From a virus, in the IMG/VR virus record IMGVR_UViG_3300046369_000195, positions 1 to 35,147 of that record: DNA of 35,147 nt; one strand, given 5' to 3'. Shown in pieces: positions 31,538 to 35,147 of this stretch (position 1 is the stretch's first letter; each line of letters opens with the position of its first letter). The notes beneath the pieces were generated by a model. It was not told where the DNA came from and made no database searches. It saw only the letters and a list, made by a program, of their open reading frames with translations. A program made the position numbers and the translations under genes.

Positions 31538-33409
31538 ATGACAAATATATCGGCTCACATTGAGCAAATAGCGCGGCATTATTGGGGCGAGCCTAATATG
31601 AAGCTGTCGCAGAAAGGCCGGACGCTCCGGTTTGGCAACAGAGGCTCACGCGAGGTGCATCTGGGCAAAGGCACTTGGTTTGACTTTGAAACCAACGAGG
31701 GCGGGGGCTGCGTAGACTTGGTGCGGATGAACGAGGGCGCAACAATCGCCAGCAATATCCCCGAGATATTAGAAAGAAAATTCGGCATACAGCGTCAGGC
31801 GCAGCAGTCGTTGCAGCCAGCGCGGTTTATGTCGGCGGTGTATGACTACATCGACGATCAGGGTGAGGTGCGCTATCAGGTCAGGCGGTTTGAGCCTAAA
31901 ACGTTTAGGCAATGTCGCCCAGACGGCAAGGGCGGCTGGCTGTTCAATATGGATGGCGTCGAGGCTTTGCCGTATAACCTGCACCACATCATAACCAATC
32001 CAGACGCGCCTATATTTATCGTTGAGGGCGAGAAGGCGGCACAGCGGCTTACTAAGCTGGGGCTGGTCGCCACGACGTCTCACGGCGGTGCCAAGAAGTG
32101 GCAGGCGGTACTCAACCAGTATTTCGTTGGCCGCAATGTCGTGGTCTTGGCTGATAACGACGACGCGGGGCGTGAGCATGCGGATATAGTGACCGGCAAT
32201 CTGTTTGGCGTGGCCAAGCAGATCAAGCGGGTGGAGCTGGACGGCTTACCGGCCAAGGGCGATGTCGTTGACTGGCTCGACAGCGGCAAGGGCTTGGGTG
32301 ATCTGACGGCAGCGGTTAAGGCTGCCGTGGTCGTGGCTGAGGCTCCGGCGGTTGAGCCAGTCGCTGAGGCAGAGGATTATAACAACGATAATAATGACGG
32401 CGATTACTTCGACTTCGTCGACGAGGATTACCTAATGAACATGCCGCCAATTGAGTGGGCGGTGGGCCAGGGTGACGACGGACTTATTACGGCGCACGGA
32501 TTGAGCATGATCTATGGCCCGCCGGGGAGTGGTAAGAGCTTTATCAGCCTAGATATGGCGCTTTGTCAGGCGCACGGCATCGACTGGCAGGGCATTGAGA
32601 CCAAGCAGGGCGATGTACTCTATATAGCCGGTGAGGGCGTTGGCGGGCTTGGCAAGCGCGTCAAGGCGTGGAAGTCAACGCACGGACTAGGCACAAGCGG
32701 TCACTTTCACATGCTGCCTCTAGCCGTGAACATGCGCGATCAGGCTGAGGTTGAGAAGCTAATCCGGTCAATCGACCGGCTGGATAGGAAGTGGACGGCG
32801 GTATATATCGACACATTGGCGCGGGCAATGCTTGGCGCTGACGAGAACAGCTCGACCGAGACTGGCTTGGTAATATCTGCGGCTGACGCTATCCGTAATC
32901 ATGTGCAGTGTGCGGTCGTGTTTGTGCATCACTCTGGCAAGGCGGTTGAGCGCGGCAGTAGGGGTTCGTCGGCCATTCTTGGCGCGGTAGACACGTCTGT
33001 GGTGGTGTCGAAGGATGAGAGCTACATAACGATGCGCGTTGAGAAGCAAAAGGATGCCGAGCCTATGGCCGATATCACGCTGGAGATGACGCCGATTGCG
33101 TCCATATCAGGGTCGTCGGTGGTACTGACGAGGCTGGATGGCGGCGACGTGCCAAAGAAGAAACGGTCAGCCAAGCCAGCCTCAGGGCGGCAGGAACATG
33201 CGTTTATGGCATTGCAAAACCTCATCATAGATATGGGGCAGAAAAGGGTGCCAATTGCGGCGTGGAATGACGCCCATAAGGGCAAATCGCCAGATTTAAC
33301 GCCAGAGCAGCGAAACACGGCTCGGCAGGCACTTCAGGACAAGGGTCTGGTGGTTGTTGATAATTTTATGTGTTGGATAAACAGTGAGTTAGACGATAAT
33401 GTCGGTTGA
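31538..33409 (+). CDS. Primase-helicase (TOPRIM plus RepA/AAA_25-like)
   Basis: The 623-residue protein joins two replication activities. An N-terminal domain (about 1-85, FGNRGSREVHLGKGTWFDF) resembles the primase zinc domain but lacks the usual cysteine set. A TOPRIM domain has IFIVEGEKAAQRL (159-171) and VVVLADNDDAGREH (201-214). After an acidic linker (280-300) comes a RecA-fold helicase: Walker A GPPGSGKS (327-334), Walker B AVYIDTLARA (421-430) and VVFVHHSGK (460-468). The C-terminus looks like a winged helix. With no phage polymerase present, it probably opens and primes DNA for the host replisome. Confidence 0.9.
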   Translation: MTNISAHIEQIARHYWGEPNMKLSQKGRTLRFGNRGSREVHLGKGTWFDFETNEGGGCVDLVRMNEGATIASNIPEILERKFGIQRQAQQSLQPARFMSAVYDYIDDQGEVRYQVRRFEPKTFRQCRPDGKGGWLFNMDGVEALPYNLHHIITNPDAPIFIVEGEKAAQRLTKLGLVATTSHGGAKKWQAVLNQYFVGRNVVVLADNDDAGREHADIVTGNLFGVAKQIKRVELDGLPAKGDVVDWLDSGKGLGDLTAAVKAAVVVAEAPAVEPVAEAEDYNNDNNDGDYFDFVDEDYLMNMPPIEWAVGQGDDGLITAHGLSMIYGPPGSGKSFISLDMALCQAHGIDWQGIETKQGDVLYIAGEGVGGLGKRVKAWKSTHGLGTSGHFHMLPLAVNMRDQAEVEKLIRSIDRLDRKWTAVYIDTLARAMLGADENSSTETGLVISAADAIRNHVQCAVVFVHHSGKAVERGSRGSSAILGAVDTSVVVSKDESYITMRVEKQKDAEPMADITLEMTPIASISGSSVVLTRLDGGDVPKKKRSAKPASGRQEHAFMALQNLIIDMGQKRVPIAAWNDAHKGKSPDLTPEQRNTARQALQDKGLVVVDNFMCWINSELDDNVG

Positions 33410-33422
33410 TAATCATTCTCAA

Positions 33423-33499
33423 CCGAGGGTCGGTTGGGTTTTCAGCCGAGGGTAGGTTGGGTCGGCTACACCCTAAGGGTAGCCTACCCGACCGACCCT
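33423..33499. repeat. Iteron-like direct and inverted repeats after the helicase
   Basis: CCGAGGGTCGGTTGGGT (33423-33439) is repeated with one change at 33446-33462. The second copy begins an inverted repeat with 21-base arms (33449-33469 and 33479-33499) matching at 18 of 21 positions. The first copy can also pair with the right arm, so two hairpins compete. No T-run follows. An origin or an RNA switch is more likely than a terminator. Confidence 0.7.
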
Positions 33500-33533
33500 A
33501 AAACGAGCCGATGTAAAATGATGAAGGGAAAAG

Positions 33534-34112
33534 ATGATGGTAGCTAAAAAGACAACGAGGCAGAGGCCAAAACCTAGCAAGGTTTATTATCAGCCTACTC
33601 AGCCAGCAATGCGTCGGATGCAGGACGCGTTGCATAGGTATGACGATGTCGTGTCTGAGGTTGAGGGGCGATGGGGTGTAGACCGGCTGGTGTGGTTGGT
33701 TGGTGGCGACCTGCGTGACAGGTTTGAGCAGCAGATGGATAGGCTCAATGCAGCAATAGATAAATGCGATCCGTCTATCGAGCATGAGGTTGAGGTGACG
33801 CTGCGTGGTGTGGCGGCGTTAGAGGCTGCCGCCATAGCCGCTGGCGCGAAACCGCTGACAGGCGACTACATCGAGGGCAGGACGCCGGATGGTCGCGTGA
33901 TAGCTATTACGGCGACAGGCTATGAGGCGGGCAAGGTAAAGCGCGACAATCGCGAGATGGTAGTGTATTCTGTTGATGAGATAGGGCGGATCATTGAGGG
34001 GTTGAACAAAGAGGCACCTGTAGTTGATGCTATAAAGAACGCATTTGCGGGTGCCGAGGTTGTGAGCGTAAAGCCGGTTCCGGCTAACCTAGACGACGAG
34101 ATTCCGTTTTGA
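33534..34112 (+). CDS. Conserved phage protein with SSB-like C-terminal tail
   Basis: The 192 residues have a basic start (KKTTRQRPKPSK), a helical core (RRMQDALHRYDDVVSEVEGRWG, RDRFEQQMDRLNAAID) and a beta region (GRVIAITATGYEAGKV) that I associate with a common unassigned phage family. The end LDDEIPF is almost the bacterial SSB tip DDDIPF, the peptide by which SSB recruits replication and repair proteins. This protein may therefore attract host partners to phage DNA. ATG at 33534 or 33537 both follow AGGGA. It lies directly after the 33423-33499 repeats. Confidence 0.75.
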   Translation: MMVAKKTTRQRPKPSKVYYQPTQPAMRRMQDALHRYDDVVSEVEGRWGVDRLVWLVGGDLRDRFEQQMDRLNAAIDKCDPSIEHEVEVTLRGVAALEAAAIAAGAKPLTGDYIEGRTPDGRVIAITATGYEAGKVKRDNREMVVYSVDEIGRIIEGLNKEAPVVDAIKNAFAGAEVVSVKPVPANLDDEIPF

Positions 34113-34123
34113 GTGGGGTTCGT

Positions 34124-34357
34124 ATGGAAGATATCGACAACGAGCGTGACGATGTGCTGAAGGATCGTGAGTATATGTTACTCGGCACGTCCACTTGGAT
34201 TGACGTTAGGACGCTCACAGTGAACGTACAGCGCGTTGGTAACGGTGTCAGGATAGATGTGTGGCCAAGAGAGCTAATGCGTGGCTATGAGCCTCTGGCG
34301 AGCGTTGAGGTGCCATTTAGCAGGGGGAGGGATAATGATAGCAGCGGGGGATGGTAG
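34124..34357 (+). CDS. Small hypothetical protein
   Basis: ATG at 34124 gives 77 residues. A TTG at 34109 overlapping the previous stop is also possible. The protein has an acidic start (EDIDNERDDVLKDREYM) and a beta part (TWIDVRTLTVNVQRVGNGVRIDVWP). No family is recognised. Its end overlaps the next gene by 23 bases. Confidence 0.6.
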   Translation: MEDIDNERDDVLKDREYMLLGTSTWIDVRTLTVNVQRVGNGVRIDVWPRELMRGYEPLASVEVPFSRGRDNDSSGGW

Positions 34358-34505
34358 TTGGCAGCGCATGCTGGATCAGGATAGATGCCCAAAATGCAAG
34401 AGCCTGATGACAAAGCTGGTCAGCGACAAGGTTGTGGTCAAGCGTGAGTGCTTGGTTTGTAATTTAACGGTTAACGAAATGAGTAGAGATCATGAAAAGG
34501 GCTGA
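34335..34505 (+). CDS. Small zinc-ribbon protein
   Basis: ATG at 34335 follows GGGAGGGATA, a strong ribosome site. The 56 residues carry CPKC and CLVC 22 residues apart, a zinc ribbon, with KSLMTKLVSDKVVVKRE between them. It may bind nucleic acid or a polymerase. The longer frame from 34281 has no such ribosome site. It overlaps the next gene by 14 bases. Confidence 0.72.
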   Translation: MIAAGDGSWQRMLDQDRCPKCKSLMTKLVSDKVVVKRECLVCNLTVNEMSRDHEKG

Positions 34506-34761
34506 GGTTTTAGATACGGCGAAGGAATATGTGACCAAAGATCGGGCGCAGGATCACGGCAATATGGAGGACAACTTCACAACGATTGCGAAATACTGGT
34601 CAAACCATTTGGATCACAACGTCACGCCAATTGACGTAGGTATAATGATGACGCTGTTGAAGATGGCAAGGCTCAAGGGCAATCCATACCATCAAGATAA
34701 TTACGTTGACGGTTGTGGTTATCTGGCTTGCGCTGCCGAGCTGGTGGATCACGATGGGTGA
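34492..34761 (+). CDS. DUF6378-like phage protein
   Basis: The 89 residues match DUF6378 as I remember it: LDTAKEYVTKDRAQDHGNMEDNFTTIAKYWS, then IDVGIMMTLLKMARLKGNPYHQDNYVDGCGYLACAAEL. The helical fold with D, H and N residues resembles small nucleotide-handling (MazG-like) proteins, but no activity is established for it. It is widespread in phages. It overlaps its neighbours on both sides. Confidence 0.82.
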   Translation: MKRAEVLDTAKEYVTKDRAQDHGNMEDNFTTIAKYWSNHLDHNVTPIDVGIMMTLLKMARLKGNPYHQDNYVDGCGYLACAAELVDHDG

Positions 34762-34972
34762 GGTGCTAGAGTTCAAGCGTCATTGGGTCTGGTTCTTTGA
34801 TGAGCCAGTGACGTGCGACTATTGCCTTCAGGATACTCGGGGAAAAGTTTTTGAGAAGATGCAGTCGATAGTGTGCAGCAATTGCGATGAGGCGTTGCTG
34901 TTGATTGACGACAATACCAGTTATGTTTTGACCGTAGATTTCGACGATGAGGATTACGACGATGTCAGCTAG
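34754..34972 (+). CDS. Small zinc-binding protein with acidic tail
   Basis: From ATG at 34754 the 72 residues show CDYC and CSNC 20 residues apart, a likely treble-clef or ribbon zinc site, then an acidic end (VDFDDEDYDDVS). The longer frame from 34706 is an overlap artefact. The 3' part is repeated with 13 base changes at window positions 1-106. Its stop overlaps the terminase start. It may regulate the terminase region, though there is no direct evidence. Confidence 0.72.
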   Translation: MGEVLEFKRHWVWFFDEPVTCDYCLQDTRGKVFEKMQSIVCSNCDEALLLIDDNTSYVLTVDFDDEDYDDVS

Positions 34973-35147
34973 ATTGCCTGATGAGGTTTGGGTTGAGTTC
35001 CTGTCTCGCGTGACAGCGGGCAGAGCTGGTCAGTCAGTGTGCAAGGACAAGGACATGCCAGCGTGGGGGACAACGTGGAACAAGATACACAACGACAAGG
35101 ACTTTGAGCGCAAGTATATGAACGCGCTGGCGTCTCGCGGTATGATT
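34867..35147. repeat. Right copy of imperfect terminal redundancy
   Basis: This is the counterpart of 1-281 (about 95 percent identical, no gaps). After base 34955, the last of the clustered mismatches, only one difference remains. It lies at 35021 in the small terminase gene. Confidence 0.97.
34962..35147 (+). CDS. terS: Terminase small subunit, 5' part (partial)
   Basis: This repeats the first 62 codons of the gene at 96-644 and is cut by the window end. One difference (35021, silent) separates the copies. It is the same gene seen twice because the sequence overlaps itself, not a second terminase. Confidence 0.9.
   Translation, partial: MSARLPDEVWVEFLSRVTAGRAGQSVCKDKDMPAWGTTWNKIHNDKDFERKYMNALASRGMI

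Noticed and set aside
33449-33499. Terminator after the primase-helicase gene
   Set aside because: The hairpin is followed by AAAACG and no T-run on the plus strand.
33521-33547. Eight-residue leader peptide before the SSB-tail gene
   Set aside because: An ATG and stop this close occur often by chance, and no own ribosome site is clear.
1-35147. tRNA genes
   Set aside because: I saw no cloverleaf with TTCRANNC box and CCA-compatible stem; a dedicated scan could still find one.

Overview
The window is one complete tailed-phage genome, plus a short overlap. Bases 1-281 recur at 34867-35147 without gaps (14 mismatches), so the unit is about 34,866 bp and is either circularly permuted or was closed during assembly. 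The gene set is that of a small podovirus-like phage: P22-type portal, SU10/DUF5309-type capsid protein, gp10-like tail hub, three likely ejection proteins, two tail fibres and a T4-type lysozyme. I see no integrase and no CI-type repressor, so a virulent lifestyle is likely. There is no DNA polymerase, RNA polymerase or tRNA gene that I can recognise. Size, gene order and the many small families suggest a marine alphaproteobacterial phage, loosely like the HTVC010P-type group. That host assignment is inference from memory, not proof.

Layout. (1) 1-2732: small terminase, a non-coding stretch with a DnaA box and repeats, an orphan adenine methyltransferase and the large terminase. (2) 2733-5659: two unusual genes between terminase and portal. 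One is an ART-PolyVal-type ADP-ribosyltransferase and the other is unrecognised; both have AT-rich interiors. (3) 5656-6757: a small antisense gene, then a chain of tiny basic proteins, three of them outside ordinary ORF length limits. (4) 6750-16584: portal, Gly-rich protein, scaffold, capsid, terminator, adaptor and tail hub. (5) 16577-23660: ejection proteins and two paralogous fibres ending in S74 chaperones. (6) 23663-26270: lysis block with lysozyme, two holin-like proteins and an embedded PD-(D/E)XK nuclease, closed by a terminator.

(7) 26292-29600 is the only leftward operon: small gene, LexA-like winged helix, YqaJ-type exonuclease, a GIY-YIG homing endonuclease with five DNA-binding repeats, and three small proteins. 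It is driven by a good sigma70-like promoter overlapped by a palindrome. (8) 29709-34972 runs rightward from the same divergent control region: ribbon-helix-helix regulator, two PD-(D/E)XK nucleases, ssDNA-binding protein, TOPRIM primase-helicase, a repeat-rich region, a protein ending in an SSB-type tail, and small zinc-ribbon/DUF6378 genes leading into the small terminase.

How it works together: the phage appears to bring its own primase-helicase, SSB and recombination nucleases, and to borrow the host polymerase. The DnaA box near the terminase and the SSB-like tail at 34112 both fit host-replisome recruitment. Most genes overlap by 1-8 bases (ATGA/TAATG), so translation is strongly coupled. 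The least explained parts are the two cargo-like genes at 2733-5659, the 558-815 repeat cluster and the 33423-33499 inverted repeat.
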